In this document: one piece after another, positions 33,460 to 45,362 of the stretch
Layout: the number at the start of each line of letters is the position of its first letter
Numbering within the stretch: the first letter of the stretch is position 1
DNA from: Seiridium cupressi
Lineage: Eukaryota; Ascomycota; Sordariomycetes; Amphisphaeriales; Sporocadaceae
DNA: 64,000 nt
Assembly: GCA_036674765.1 (NCBI GenBank)
Contig: JARVKI010000051.1
Span: 62,001 to 126,000, forward strand
Reading direction: 5' to 3'
Position numbers and translations under genes: made by a program
Notes under the pieces: model-generated
Databases searched by the model: none
The model's input: only the letters and a program-made list of their open reading frames with translations
Told to the model about the DNA's origin: nothing

Positions 33460-34927
33460 CGGACAAGATCCCGGCCTTCGTTCGAGTCGCTGGGCCGCCA
33501 AACAGCAGCTTCTTGGTCGGCTATCCAGGTATATCAGCAACACTGGTAAGTCGACTGCCACAAGTGCATCGCCGTAAGGGCAATGTCAGCTCTTTGTTTA
33601 TCGCCGGCCAATTTCCCCCTCGTCATATCTAGCATGTCAATCAGTAGTTCCGCGACGCATGTGGGGTTACCAAACCCAAGATGAGCCCCTGCCCTAGAGC
33701 CCTGTGATCTCCAAGTCTAGATAGAGATGCTGACAGGAATGGCTGCAGCCACGCATAGAGGGGAAAGTTGAGATCCGACCATCACAGGGCTTCTCGGCGC
33801 CAGTAGCCATCTCGTTGGTGCGAATCTGTCTTCAACGGAGAGAGACGATACATCCAGCCGCCAGAAACCTTGCCAAGAAGCATCTGGGCACTCCTAGGAG
33901 AGATACGACAGACGTTGTCGGCAAGGAACTGTTACTATTCCGGTGCGCATCGGGGAGAGAGGCCGAGAATGTCATCGCAATGGACCTGCCGTTCGTGCTG
34001 TTTATCCCATTCGGCCGAGGCGGCGAAGAAACAAACAGGAGGATACCGCCGGCCTCGTTACAACTTGCCAGCAGGACGGCCGAGACCTACTATGAGTTAG
34101 TGGTTACTGTTCAGCAAGGAGCGAGTCACCAGAACAAGTACGCCTTTCCGATACCTTTACAGCGGTATGACACATTGTCGACCTTCGGAATGTACAACCG
34201 CCCAGAAACAAAGATCGCGACTGCCGACAACGTAGTCACGCTGGGCATATCATTGCCTAGATGGAGTTATGGACCTATGGACCCTATAACGGTATATATC
34301 AAGATTGCGCCAAATCTCGACTGGATGTCGAAAGCGAGAAAAGTCACCATACAGAAGATCACGCTGGCAATTGAGGAGGAGATAACATATAACCCCGAAG
34401 GAGATGAGCCGACCAAAGAAACCAATAGGTTGCACAAACACGTACAGCAAGTAGGGACCAAACTGCCCGAGGCTGGCTATGTCACGAACATGGCCGTCGT
34501 CTTTCCGCATAGGGACCTGCGAGATGCACAAGGCATAGTGAGGAGGGGACAGCCTGCGTTCCCAAACTACGAGGTCCCATCATTTACCACCACATCGACC
34601 CTTTACAGGATCGAATTCTTTCTCAACATCAAGGCAAGTGCTCTCGTTCAAAGCTACTACCACTTCATACTAACTGCTTTCAAGGCCTCCATGACTTCGG
34701 CAAAGGACATCACTCTCAGGCAACCTATTGTCATATGTCCAATGGACCATCAAGCCTGCAGGGAGGAAATGGACGCAATCGAGCAAGCCGCAAAGGACGC
34801 GTCCTCAGTTGATCCGCACAACCCTATGCTACCCGCCAGGAACATTGTACTCGCTAATGACTACAACGCCCTGAAGACCCTTGGACTGTGCATGGTTGGT
34901 GGACAGAAGAAGCCTCTCATTGAATGA
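33456..34927 (+). CDS. Arrestin-like (alpha-arrestin fold) protein
   Basis: Exons 33456-33545, 33749-34633 and 34685-34927, about 405 aa. Exon 1 gives MTDKIPAFVRVAG and F-L-V-G-Y-P-G-I-S-A-T; exon 2 continues LPRIEGKVEIRPSQGFSAPV, RRETIHPAARNLAKKHLG, LPFVLFIPFGRGGEE and RTAETYYELVVTVQQG, a pattern of fungal arrestin_N proteins, followed by LPRWSYGPMDPITVYIKI of the second beta-sandwich. The third intron boundary uses a GC donor (GCAAGT 34634) with branch CTAAC and a 51-nt length divisible by three; its removal joins FFLNIK to A-S-M-T-S-A-K-D-I-T-L-R-Q-P. No PY ubiquitin-ligase motif was noticed. Such proteins usually act as endocytic cargo adaptors, but this subfamily is uncharacterised as far as I know. 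Confidence 0.87.
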
Positions 34928-36828
34928 TGATCTCGCAAGGGACTTGGAATTTGCTATACGCGGACGATAGGACGAGCCCGCTGAAAAGACTTTCACCGCT
35001 TCCAACCCTGGATAGATCGGGGCAAACGCGAATTACGCCATCATGTCAGAAACCGCAGTCAAGCCGACGTCGTGTACTAGGCATCCGAGGGGTTTAGTAT
35101 GTGCTAGCGCCGTCACAGCTCGATGCCGAGTTTCATCAGGCATGCAATGAGTCATGTCTCGAAGATTTAGAAGCATTATGCGCTGCTATTATTTCCGAGG
35201 GGCGCCACCGCAAAGTTGGGGAATTGCAGCTAGGGCATCCGCGGTTGACTCGGGGCAAGCATAATGTAACCCGCAGGCGTGGGATAGATCGGGGGACAGC
35301 GCCTTGCTTGATTTGATTTTGGTGGCGGAAATGTAGGTCGACGGTTGACAGTAACCAGGCGTTCAAAGGCAGGCACTCACGCATTCGTCAAGATCGAATG
35401 CTTTCTACGGGGTCACGAATTTTGCGAACACTCAGGTCACCAGGCAGGGACATATACCCATGCGCATCATGTCTCTAGGAGTTTAGGATATGGCAAGGAT
35501 TTATTGTTTAGTAGCAGAGGTCAGCCGGGGCTTGAGACTTGGTTGCTCTCAGGAGCAACATTCTGGTCGCCATGCTACTCTCGAGGGACCTGAAGAAACA
35601 AGGCGCAAGGGCAGGAGAAAGTGCCTTCCCATCACCACAATGCGGAGGAAATTGGGAAACCGCGCACATGCGCATGTATATATGCTGTATCTCGCTACAC
35701 CCCCAGGCGAGTCTGCTACGAGTAGATGAGTACAGACCCAATGGACAATCATATGAAACAATATTTACCGTACGCGGCCGCATCAAGAGTGTAATCGCAT
35801 GCGGGACGGCCCTATATAGTGGGGAATCTGTTACGCTACCATTCCAAGTCCGAACTGAGTCATACGTAAGTGATTCCAAAATCTAGTCAAACTCTGGGTG
35901 TCCAGTGCAAATCTATGCGCAAGTGCTAATGTCATTTCTATGTAAGTACTCTTAGATTGTTATCTTTTGATTTTACCAGACTTCGAGATTGTATATTATA
36001 TCGGGCGCCGGTCCTGAGTTGTTTGTTTACTCTAGCTGTGGCTTATCGACATGAACGATACTATGAGTCTTACAGTTGAAGTCAAGGTTCAGCTTACCTG
36101 CGTAGAGCCCTGTTTATAGCCATAATACAATCTAATGGAACTGTCGACTTACTCAAAATATGCTCGAAGGGGAACGGGAAGATTAGAAAAAGCCGTAGGG
36201 AAAATAAAGAAAGAGAGGAGAAAAGAAAAACAATAAAAAAAAAAAGAATAAAGAAAGAAAGAAACCAGCTAGAAAAGTGGAAAGGAAAGGGGGGGGGAAA
36301 GAGGAAGAGGAAAAAGGAGAAGAAAATCTACACAAAGATATAAGCTATAAAGGGATGGCCGAACTCTTTTGCTGCTTGATCATATGAAACAAAATAGCAA
36401 GCAGTAGTCCCAGTTACCGTATGGCCAGGCTGCGGCCAGGTTCACTGTTGCTGTGGCCAGCCCTCGATGAATTGGTCTGATCAGTGTCCACAGCTGTGCA
36501 GTGGTGGCCAGTCGGAGGACTGCCGCATTGATAGCGTATTTACAAAAGTGTAACGAGACTTGATAGATATAACTAGTAGATACCAGGACCAAAGTGGTGT
36601 GTATTTGTTCTGGTAGAGTATTACAGTATCTGCCCCCCTTTCCCACCTTTCCCACCTTTCCCCCCACAACAAATTATAGCATGGAGTTGTGGGGCGTAGC
36701 AACGCGTTCTAGACTGTTCCTGTATGATGTTTCTGTGTGTCCGGAACAATGCCAGACACCAAAAAGAGGTGAACATTTCGACGAAACAGCAAAAGTTGGG
36801 CCTACAGCAGATGCTATAGGAGTATCCT
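34928..36828. other. Intergenic with polypurine tract, arrestin to tRNA
   Basis: About 1.9 kb without a recognised gene. Bases 36,166-36,329 are almost wholly A/G on the plus strand. Near 36,632-36,665 there is a pyrimidine microsatellite of CCCACCTTT units. The rest holds short unconserved ORFs. Confidence 0.5.
36166..36329 (+). repeat. Polypurine low-complexity tract
   Basis: About 165 bp dominated by A and G, with GAAA, AAAAG and GGGGGGG runs. It may adopt non-B structures and may be an eroded repeat. A similar A/G-rich stretch lies at about 17,630-17,840. Confidence 0.75.
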
Positions 36829-36926
36829 GATGAGAGTGGGATTCGAACCCACGCCATTACTGACTGCGGTTCTGGGTTGTTTTACGAACCTAAACACAGC
36901 GCCTTAGACCACTCGGCCATCTCACC
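36829..36926 (-). tRNA. tRNA-Leu(UAG) with a 19-nt intron
   Basis: Read on the minus strand, the acceptor GGTGAGA pairs with TCTCATC; the D-arm is GCCGAGTGGTCTAAGGC; the anticodon stem CTGTG pairs with CGCAG; the T-arm is GTGGG-TTCGAAT-CCCAC. The anticodon loop is TTTAGG then C, giving anticodon TAG (UAG, Leu CUA codons) with G37. The 26 nt between stem strands exceed the 7-nt loop by 19, and that excess (36,870-36,888) follows position 37, the standard place for a nuclear tRNA intron. An 11-nt variable arm fits the class II Leu tRNA. SEN54, whose product helps excise such introns, begins 760 bp away on the other strand. Confidence 0.92.
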
Positions 36927-37687
36927 TCTTGGTTGTTGTGGACTTTTATCTTTATTTAGTTATACATGGGGTGCATAAACTGAGTGGGTGCCGAGGGGGT
37001 GCCGGGGGGCTGTGGTCCCACCCCTTGGTGTGAGGAAACGGCTTAGTTGAGAGGGGATTTGGGAGAATAATCGTCAGAATTCATTAGCTTCATCAGAGTT
37101 TCAGTCTACGAGACATTAGGTTCAGAGCATCCTTGGTTGCTGAGGCAATTGATCATATAGTGAGCAGGAGAGAGGGTGTAAGTGAGCCGGTTTTGCTGAC
37201 AGTGAACGGCAAGCTACCCACGGTAGGCAGATGGGGAGCCCTACTCAACTGATAGTCAGGACACGCTTGAGGAGACTCATGTCAAGGAATATTGCAAATG
37301 ATATTAAGTTATATGGCGCAAATCATTCGTAAGACAAAGGCATACTACAGTTGGATATAAGCGGAGAGACTTGGACATTATCGACAGTATTCAACGATAT
37401 TATGCCACTCGCATTCTCCAGCTGATTGCGCCCCTGCAGCAGGCCGCTAAGCTAACCGCAGGCTCGGGACGTTCTAGACTTTAGCACTACAGTATCCCTG
37501 TCATAGCTTCTGCAAGCTGTGCTAAAAAGTTTCGTGACTGCAATGTCAATGTAGTTAGACCTCACTCTGGAAGCAATAACTACCCCCTCGATCCCGTGCG
37601 CAATTCACTCCATACGCAATACCAGACTCGAACTTGACTACATATTCGAATCCTTCACAATCCACATGCCCCCCGGAAACGACAATC
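36927..37687. other. Divergent gap, tRNA-Leu to SEN54
   Basis: 760 bp. A GT-rich, G-rich stretch follows the tRNA 5' end at about 36,985-37,030. No gene or repeat recognised. Confidence 0.55.
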
Positions 37688-39109
37688 ATGGCCTACGACG
37701 ACGAGGACCCCGCTCCGGCGCCCCTCCAAGCATCCTCTGCCTCCAGCGCAAACAATGCAGATTCAGTCGCAGGTGACGAGGCCCCTCCGACAGCCGAGGA
37801 CGATCTACAGGATGAAGAAGTCCAAGACTTTCGCAAGTTCGCGTCCGCGATGCAGAAGACACAAGTGTCAAGCAAATCCATACGCAAAGGCGAGAAAGAC
37901 TTTGAGTCACACGGCACGCGTATACAAGAGGGCTATCTCGAGTCCAGCAGGAGGGCTATGCACGAGACGCTGAGCTTCACGCGAACACATCCTCCGTCGG
38001 GATACATTAGGGGCTGGTACTTCCCAGAACACTTCAAAGAGGAGGCGGGGGAGGGCTGGAGCGACAGGGTTGTGGTGGTCGAGCAGGATAAGGGTGGCAT
38101 GTTCAAAGCTACTGGAAGGGTGATGAAGGGCCGTGGCGCCAACTTCGCACCGGCATGGGATCGTACGTGGCTGTTGCCAGAGGAGGCGTTATATCTGGTC
38201 GAGAGGGGCGATCTGCACCTATGGTGGCCGGAGAGAGAGATCGGCGATGTGTTTCCTCTCAAGATTGAAGGCAGCGAAGACGATGGCAAGAGCGATCGGG
38301 ACCACATGGGCTTGCCATTGAGTTTCCAGGCAGCATACGCCCTTTTCATTGGCAGAGATGGCGAGCATGGCAAGATATCGCTGGAGAAGTACCAGGTTTA
38401 CGCTAACCTGCGCCGGTGCGGATATTTTGTCTTTCGTACGAACTCAGCAGCCGAGACATTATCCGTTACGCAGACCAGATCGGGACAGTCATTGTGGCAA
38501 TGGCTTTTCTCGATTCTATCCCCTTCGGATTTACCCACCTCGTATCCGGCCCAGGGGCCTCTGGTCAAGCCTGGCCTGTACCGTTCGTATCAACCCGTAT
38601 TCAGGCAGCTTCATCTTATTTCACGACACAAGCCAACTCCAGAGATAAACGAAGCTAATCCACCCCAACCACCTTTCAACATTTTCTACCATGTTTACAA
38701 GTCGCGGCCAGGCTTTAGTAAAGCCAGCCCACCCCCACCCGACTTTCGGATCGCAGTCGTTAACGCGCGCACGACTTCAGTGCCGACGATAACAGAATTG
38801 TCTGCCATGTTAGAATCTACGCCATGGGATCCTCCAGATGAGAAAACGGCAACAGCTGGACAAGGCGTGGGTTTCATGTACAAGAGACTCAAGCATGGAT
38901 GGAGAAATGCGATTTTAGCTGTGGTGGACAGCGGTTTCACAAGTTATCTACGATTCACAGAGATGGCGTTTGGTGAGGAGAAACTCTACGAGACGTTTGA
39001 CCGTTCGCAAGGGAAGGGTGGGAAGAAAGGCCGCGGTGGTCCCGGTGGCAGAGGCGGCAGGGGCGGAAGAGGGGGTGGCAGAGGACGGGATGGGAAGCGT
39101 GGTGGGTGA
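37688..39109 (+). CDS. SEN54: tRNA-splicing endonuclease subunit Sen54
   Basis: A single exon of 473 aa from ATG 37688 (M-A-Y-D-D-E-D-P); the frame is open further upstream but has no earlier ATG. After an acidic, Ala/Ser-rich N-terminus the Sen54 N-terminal domain appears at about residues 95-260: HPPSGYIRGWYFPEH, TWLLPEEALYLVERGDLHLW, GLPLSFQAAYALFI and YQVYANLRRCGYFVFR. Residues 260-430 cover the C-terminal region, with F-N-I-F-Y-H-V-Y-K near the end. Sen54 is a structural subunit of the Sen2-Sen34-Sen15-Sen54 enzyme that cuts pre-tRNA introns. Unusually the protein ends in about 30 residues of Gly/Arg (RGG-type) repeat, a possible RNA-binding tail not usual for the family. Confidence 0.9.
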   Translation: MAYDDEDPAPAPLQASSASSANNADSVAGDEAPPTAEDDLQDEEVQDFRKFASAMQKTQVSSKSIRKGEKDFESHGTRIQEGYLESSRRAMHETLSFTRTHPPSGYIRGWYFPEHFKEEAGEGWSDRVVVVEQDKGGMFKATGRVMKGRGANFAPAWDRTWLLPEEALYLVERGDLHLWWPEREIGDVFPLKIEGSEDDGKSDRDHMGLPLSFQAAYALFIGRDGEHGKISLEKYQVYANLRRCGYFVFRTNSAAETLSVTQTRSGQSLWQWLFSILSPSDLPTSYPAQGPLVKPGLYRSYQPVFRQLHLISRHKPTPEINEANPPQPPFNIFYHVYKSRPGFSKASPPPPDFRIAVVNARTTSVPTITELSAMLESTPWDPPDEKTATAGQGVGFMYKRLKHGWRNAILAVVDSGFTSYLRFTEMAFGEEKLYETFDRSQGKGGKKGRGGPGGRGGRGGRGGGRGRDGKRGG

Positions 39110-42100
39110 GGCCGTTCTGACAATGACAAATCTATCGGACAGAAGCCTGTGGGTGGCCCCATACCCACCCAATCACGAGGATTCGGGCGCGCCCGGTTGA
39201 GGAAACCCTGGAGACTATCATCTGGTTGCGATCAATTTCCAGCCTCAGATATAGGAATCATACCAGTCAGGAGGCCAGCAGCAAAGTCTCTCATCTATTA
39301 TAGCTGGGCGAAGAGCTGACTCCGCCATTATACGCTTGGGAGCCAACCCGACTATGATGGGTTCCAGGCAGACAGGATCAAAAGACTACAGGATACGAGG
39401 TGCTCAACGAACATTGAGTATCCGCAGACAACAAATACCCAGCACTAGACTTCCGTCATCACACTATGGAGCGCTTTTGAAGCCACAGTGTTTCGAAGAC
39501 TTCGCTCAACGAATTTCGATTCGTGGCTAGATCCAATATATGATACAGGTATAATGACATTTATAACTAGATTATGGCGCTATAGACGTAGCATCTGGAC
39601 ATTTCAGGCTGCAGCAGGTATAGAAATTAGACATAACATCGAATATCCTACTACTACCGTCATCGATAATTGTGTATGACCATTGATGACAAATGGAAGA
39701 GGTCCCGCAGGCTAGTTTTGCTTGACACTATGTCGATCTAATACGTTTACGTAGGTAATTGGACATTACTGAAACTCCTACTTGCTACTTGATGTTGCTA
39801 ATCCACCTCGACAATGGTGGACAGTAATTTCTTGTGCTAGGAAAAAGTTCTAACACCGAGCTCTCGAGACCACTTCTGAGTCATGTTTCAATTTACAGGA
39901 TCGCCCGAAATGGCTCATAAAGTCTCCCGTTGGTCTAATACGCGATTGTGACTGTCAGCCAGGGTGGAGTTTCGTTCCATGAGTAGGGATTGAAATGAAC
40001 CCAAAGACAGGAGCTGCACAAGATGTAAATCATGATTCACTCTTCCATGTATCTGATATATCCTAATCTGCACTGGTGATATCGGTTACAACTTTTGCAC
40101 TAGCTCATCCTAACTTGGAGAACTTTCGGAGCAAAATGTTCAATTTTCACCCCTCGCTTGACAAGGATATCTGCAACTCGAGAATGACCGAGGGGGACTC
40201 GATACGCTCATGTTATTGGGCAGTCTCTTCATCTCTGATTTAGTTGTACGATACGAACCACCCAAGGGATGCAATGGGGTGGTCGGACTATGCTTTCCAT
40301 ACATTTACAAGAGATACTCAATATTACCGCAGACAGCTGCGGTTCACTCAACGAACTGCCTCACCACCTTCCTGGTGTGTTCCAGTCTTTTTCAATGGAG
40401 GAATTTAAGAGAATAGTCAAATTCTCTTTCCAAATTTGACAAGCTTCACAGCTGAGCGGAACTACCTCTTATGAACCACCACTATATTGATAAGTCACCT
40501 AAACTTGGCCACCGTTGAGTGAAGGAATCACGAGCATACCAATAATGAAGAAGAATAACTGGGCGTCCAAAATAGATGCTATTACGTTGGTAATGACGAC
40601 TGCATGGCGCTTTTAGATATGTTCATTCTTAGGTACAGCAAACCACATTGGTGTGGAGGATTATGTAAGTAAGGCGAACGGGTTAGTGAACTACCTGTCC
40701 TCCGCTACTTAGAATGTATTAATGACAAGTAAGGCATTACCATGGTGAATAAATAGATGAACCCTACTGACATGAAAACAAACATCAGTCATGACACTCA
40801 ATTAGACGCCGGTGTAGGAAAATCGAGCCCAGCTTCTTCAGCAACATTAAATTCTATTTCTTCATCATAATAGCGTCAAAAATATCACGTATCATTTCAT
40901 CTTATCCCGGACGGATGACAGCAGTCAGCCGGGATAGCTTATCGTTACACACTTATCGACGCTGGTGCATCCAATCCTTGTGCTCATGTTCCCCCCCTTC
41001 CCCCCTTCCCTCCAATTTTGCCACTTCCGAATGAGGCTGCTTTCAACGAGGCCACCCCCCCAAATGTAGCACAGAGCAAGATATTGAAAACACGAGACTG
41101 CAATGTAATAGCCTTGTGGCACAAAAGTGAGATGTTTGCGACCAGTGGCTTTAGTTGACGATCAAGCCGAGGTCGTACAATCCTGTCTTAGTGAGACCTG
41201 AATTGTTCCATGGGACAAATACCTGAACTCAATCAAATTGAGGGCCTTTGGTATTTCTCCCGGCGAGCTGCGACCATTCAAGACCAATTTGTTTTGTCTT
41301 ATGATGGTATATTGTGAGGACTTAGATCTGGACAGTGGCCTGCTTAACGTGCATAACCTGCTCGTTTTTAGGGGCGAGTGGAGCGCAGCGCGGGCAACAC
41401 TATAATGGACTAGTGACGTCAGTTTGGGATCAGCAGCAGATGCAATGAGTTGCGCCCAATGATTCAGATATACTAGAAGACAGTGAGTCGCAGTAAAGGA
41501 GATTGTTTTTGGAAACAAGAAACGTCCCAGGCCAGGCGCGCTGCGTATGTAATAGAACCCACCTCGCTTGGCGCCAATGTGGGCTGGCCGTATGAAGCAA
41601 TCGAAATGCACAGATCCTAAACTGCAATGCCTAGTGTAGAAACCCTGTCTCACCGAAAAAGTCAAGTCGAGTCAGTCACAGTCTGTATAATCATGGCGGG
41701 GACTGGCGCGGCGCTCTAACTGTTCCTTGATGTTGTCCTACCTCTCTTCGGTTCAATAATTTCGATTCACAGCTGAAGGAATGCCTCCCCCTGGTTCGGG
41801 TAAACGACACATACATGATGCGTGGGTGGGTAGTAGTAAGATTTCGTAAGGTTTAATGATTTTTTCATGGAAGTGGATCCCTGTAACTGTTCCACACTGC
41901 CACTGGCTTAGCCTCTAACCCCCGATAAGCAACATTAAATTTGCCCACCATTCAGATCCTCGGCCAGGAGAATGATGACAATTGTCACATATTATGCTAA
42001 TGATTACGAATGCTGCCATATCCATTTGCGATGACGACCGAGGTCCGAGACGCAGCGTTCGCTCAGGCCGTGCGATGGCTTGGCACGGTAGATAACCCCA

Positions 42101-43483
42101 ACGACCGCTGACCACGCGAAACCTCCAAAGGACAAATCCTCCCCTGCCTACAGGACTGGGGTGCGTCCACCTCGCACGTATAGCTGAGCAGATGGGTAAC
42201 AAGAGAGTCGACCAATGGCCAGTCAAGCTTGCGGCCGCCCTCCCAGCCGGTTGCTTGAGAAGACTATGGGCCTAGCGCGGCCGTTTTGGGGAGGTCGATC
42301 TGCAGCAGTTACGGCCAGGAATACACTTGCAGGGGCCCGCGAAACCAGTCAGAGAATTGGAGGGTGCGGTGGTGGGACTGGCGGTAATGCGCAACAAGTC
42401 TGAAAAGGTTTGTGTGATTCATAGCACTCTTTGGACTCAAAGCTATGACGCGTTGACACCCGCCATTCCGTGGAATGCAAAAAAGAAATTTGCTGGCAAT
42501 TACCGCGAGCCAATAACCTGCTATAGCTAGATTGGAGTGTCGCAGATTGGCTCAATGAGCTCTAAACTTAACCGGCTTTCTTTACTCACACAAAGGGCGA
42601 TGCAGCCAGTCTGACAGACTGCGCTATCTGCTTGTCAGATCCGTTCGAGGCAGAATTCGGCACAACAAGTAACAATACCAAACGTGGTAGGTATCGCGCT
42701 CGTCAACTGTTCCCGTCCGCACACCAACGCCCAACTGACTAGGTTACATACGCCATAATTAACATGACATTGCGCGGAGGGATTCATGGCCTGACACAAT
42801 CCAACTCGGTCCCATACCAGCCGACCGACTGGCCGACCGACCAATGAAACAGATAGCAATCAAAATGATCTTATTCCGTGTTCTTGTCTTGGTCCATGTC
42901 CATAGTCATCTCGACTTGCTGGACAGCCGTAACCCCAAGAAAAGTTTGGGCGGCGAACCCTCTGCTGACGCAGCTGGCGCGTAGGCCCGATTGAGAGCAC
43001 CCTGCGGATAATAGAGTTGCAAAGTTTCTCGCTAAACTTCTGGATGATATGAGTTCCCGCAGATTTTAATAGCGCTTGATCCACCCGGCCACGCCCCCCC
43101 AATCAGATGCTGCTCCCTGGGTTTCCGCCGCAGGAAAGGTAAATCGCGTTGCCCCCACACATGGCAATTCTATGTTTTTTTTTCCTTCTCAACTCGAAAC
43201 CTAACAACACGTTTCATTTCATCCACATTGTATTCAGAGTCAATTGTTTTCATCAGCGCGACCCGGCCATTCCAGTCGAGCAGGTTCCTGGAACGTATTG
43301 TCGTCCTTCTCATCCCCCATTAGCCCTGATTCTATACTCGGCCGTTTTCATACAGCCGGAATAGCAGAGCGCGCAGGCTTGTGCCCCGTCTGCCTGGGAC
43401 CAGCATCAACATACCGGGCCTCCGCTTCCCGCCGAATGCATCCATGAGCGCGACATTTCCTATAACGCCAACCAAGCGTCGCC
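39110..43483. other. Gene-poor region, about 4.4 kb
   Basis: No convincing coding sequence in either strand. ORFs are short, a few reach 170 codons (minus, 41,162-41,665) but lack family features. Several stretches are AT-rich (about 39,500-39,700 and 40,500-40,900), and 40,990-41,060 carries pyrimidine runs on the plus strand. The look is of decayed repeat DNA, but I could not identify an element, terminal repeats or target-site duplications. Confidence 0.5.
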
Positions 43484-43569
43484 ATGGCAGACGTTGACAA
43501 TACGGACCGCAGTCTAGCTGGCCATATCGAGACCCCTAACGTGGACTCAATAACTCCAGCTGCAGAGAG
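43484..43569 (+). other. Candidate distant first exon of the polyQ gene
   Basis: ATG at 43484 in a GCC-ATG-GCA context opens an 86-nt exon coding MADVDNTDRSLAGHIETPNV and eight further residues, then AG followed by a GTACGT donor. Its phase (two bases left over) fits the acceptor at 45,384-45,385, where T completes AGT (Ser) and continues R-G-Q-L-G-G-S-G-Y. The intron would be about 1.8 kb, long for a mould. Intermediate exons are possible. Confidence 0.45.
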
Positions 43570-45362
43570 GTACGTATGCTGCTGAGCAGGTTTTTGAATC
43601 ACCTCGTCATTGCTGGGCCCCATCATGCCGGACACCTAGCCCGGCCCGGCCCAACAACATCATTATTTATCATCTGATAAGATCACTCCCGCCTGGCAAC
43701 GTTTGACTTCTCAAACCCCTGGATGATACTCCAGGACTGGTTCCTGGGATGGCGATGCCTAGTTAGTTATTAGGTTGTCGATTCTCATTTTCTATTTTGT
43801 TCAAATCTTCACCTCATGGATTCCTATTCAAACCATTCGGCCATGGGTGCCTATTTTCATACTAGGCATCAATCAATGCCTATTCCGCTTCCTAGGATAT
43901 CGATTTTTATTCCAGTCTTTGGGTCGTGGTTCTTGTTACAATTTTCGAGTCCTCGGTGCCTATTCTGGTTGCTAGGTTGCCCTTTCCTATACTGGTTGCT
44001 AGGTCGCCATTTCCTATACTGGTTGCTAGGTCGCCATTTCCTATACTGGTTGCTGGGTCGCCGACTTCTATACTAGTTGTTAGGTCGTCGCTTCCTATTG
44101 TGATTTGGAGTCTTGGATCCCTATTCTGGTTGTGGAACCGACGATTTCCGTGTCGACAAGTGTGCTGCTACTCAATGGAAAAACAATACATCACCATCAA
44201 TCCGTGCCCATTGTGCAACTCTACACCACCACAGAACTTCTTGTTCATACACGTTCATTCATGTGGTTCTACCATCAACCAAACCCTTTTCACAGCACAT
44301 TTGCTGCAAAGCGCCTTGTGCAAAAGCCAGGACGGCAAGTCTTCGTCACACCCTTCCGAGGATTCACCCCAACCCTTCGATCCTACCCTTGTGCAGATCT
44401 ATACTCACTATTGGGTTGAGTCCCGATAATGCAGTGATGGCCTCAAGAAACACCCTGGGACGGTAAGATCATATTTCATAGTCATTTTCGTACGCTTCAC
44501 CACACCCTTCATTTGTTATTGTCCCCCCTTCATATTCTACGCAGTACCAATCACTTGTTGAGTCGCCAGTCCGGCCGACCATATGGTAGAAGCCCTGCGT
44601 GCTATTCTTCCCCTCCCTTCCCCCCAGTGCTACTCAGCTGGCTGTATCTGTGTAGCGGATTGATTGCCACTAGTATACGATAGACCTGGGACAGTGTTGT
44701 CGGTGTCTGAGGAGTGTTGCAATCTCGTCAGAGACTGTATGATCTCTTTATATCATCACTATCCAAGGCCCTATCGTCTGGAGGCTCATCATCTTACCCC
44801 GCACCTCAGTCATTTGACACTACACTAGACCCAGCTTCGATTCATGATCACAGTTGTATGGGTTTAGTATACAGATGTGATGGCCTCTGTGCTATACCAT
44901 ACATGTGGCCAGTTGTTTCTTATGGGTGCCGCAAACTCAGAATACAGCACGATAGCCCAGTCTGACGGGTTGCCAATACCAAAAGATCCGAAGTCGCAAG
45001 GCTGACCAAGCGGTTAAAGTCAAGGTGATGTTACAAGATGGTGTATCATCTCCAGTGCATCTTTGACGTGATAGGTCCCAGACTTGGTCATTATACCCCC
45101 GAGGCAACTCTTTTCAGAGCTGGAGTAATTTGTCTACACTTTTTCTTTCCAGCTTTCCTCCGGTCCATGTTGCAAATGGTCAGGATATTTTCTTAAAACA
45201 AGCAGAATATTGCTCAACGCAAGCTCTGACGGAAAAAATTCTCGATCTTTGCACCACAAATTGGCTACATGTCATCGATTGGGACGTGATGCCCTTTACT
45301 ACTTTCTCTCAACTGACTCATCACATCATGTTCGTGGTTTTGATTGCGCTTTGGGCTTGGAA
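43570..45362. other. Gap or long intron with minisatellite, before polyQ gene
   Basis: About 1.8 kb. It contains the 27-bp minisatellite at 43,960-44,094 and diverged CTATT/GGTTG-type units just upstream. No independent gene recognised. If the distant first exon is real, this is intronic. Confidence 0.5.
43960..44094 (+). repeat. 27-bp minisatellite, five tandem units
   Basis: Five consecutive units begin at 43,960, 43,987, 44,014, 44,041 and 44,068; units 2 and 3 are identical (start CTATACTGGTTGCTAGGTCG), the others differ by a few substitutions. Because 27 is divisible by three, each frame repeats every nine codons, but no credible protein uses it. Confidence 0.93.

Noticed and set aside
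41162..41665. 167-codon minus-strand ORF
   Set aside because: No conserved features; sits in the gene-poor region with similar-length chance ORFs.
43926..44429. 167-codon ORF through the minisatellite
   Set aside because: Its open length is produced by the 27-bp repeat, which has no stops in that frame; no other coding sign.
45008..45085. tRNA-like sequence with GACCAAGCGGTTAAAGTC
   Set aside because: D-arm resemblance only; no GTTCGA-type T-loop or paired acceptor ends.
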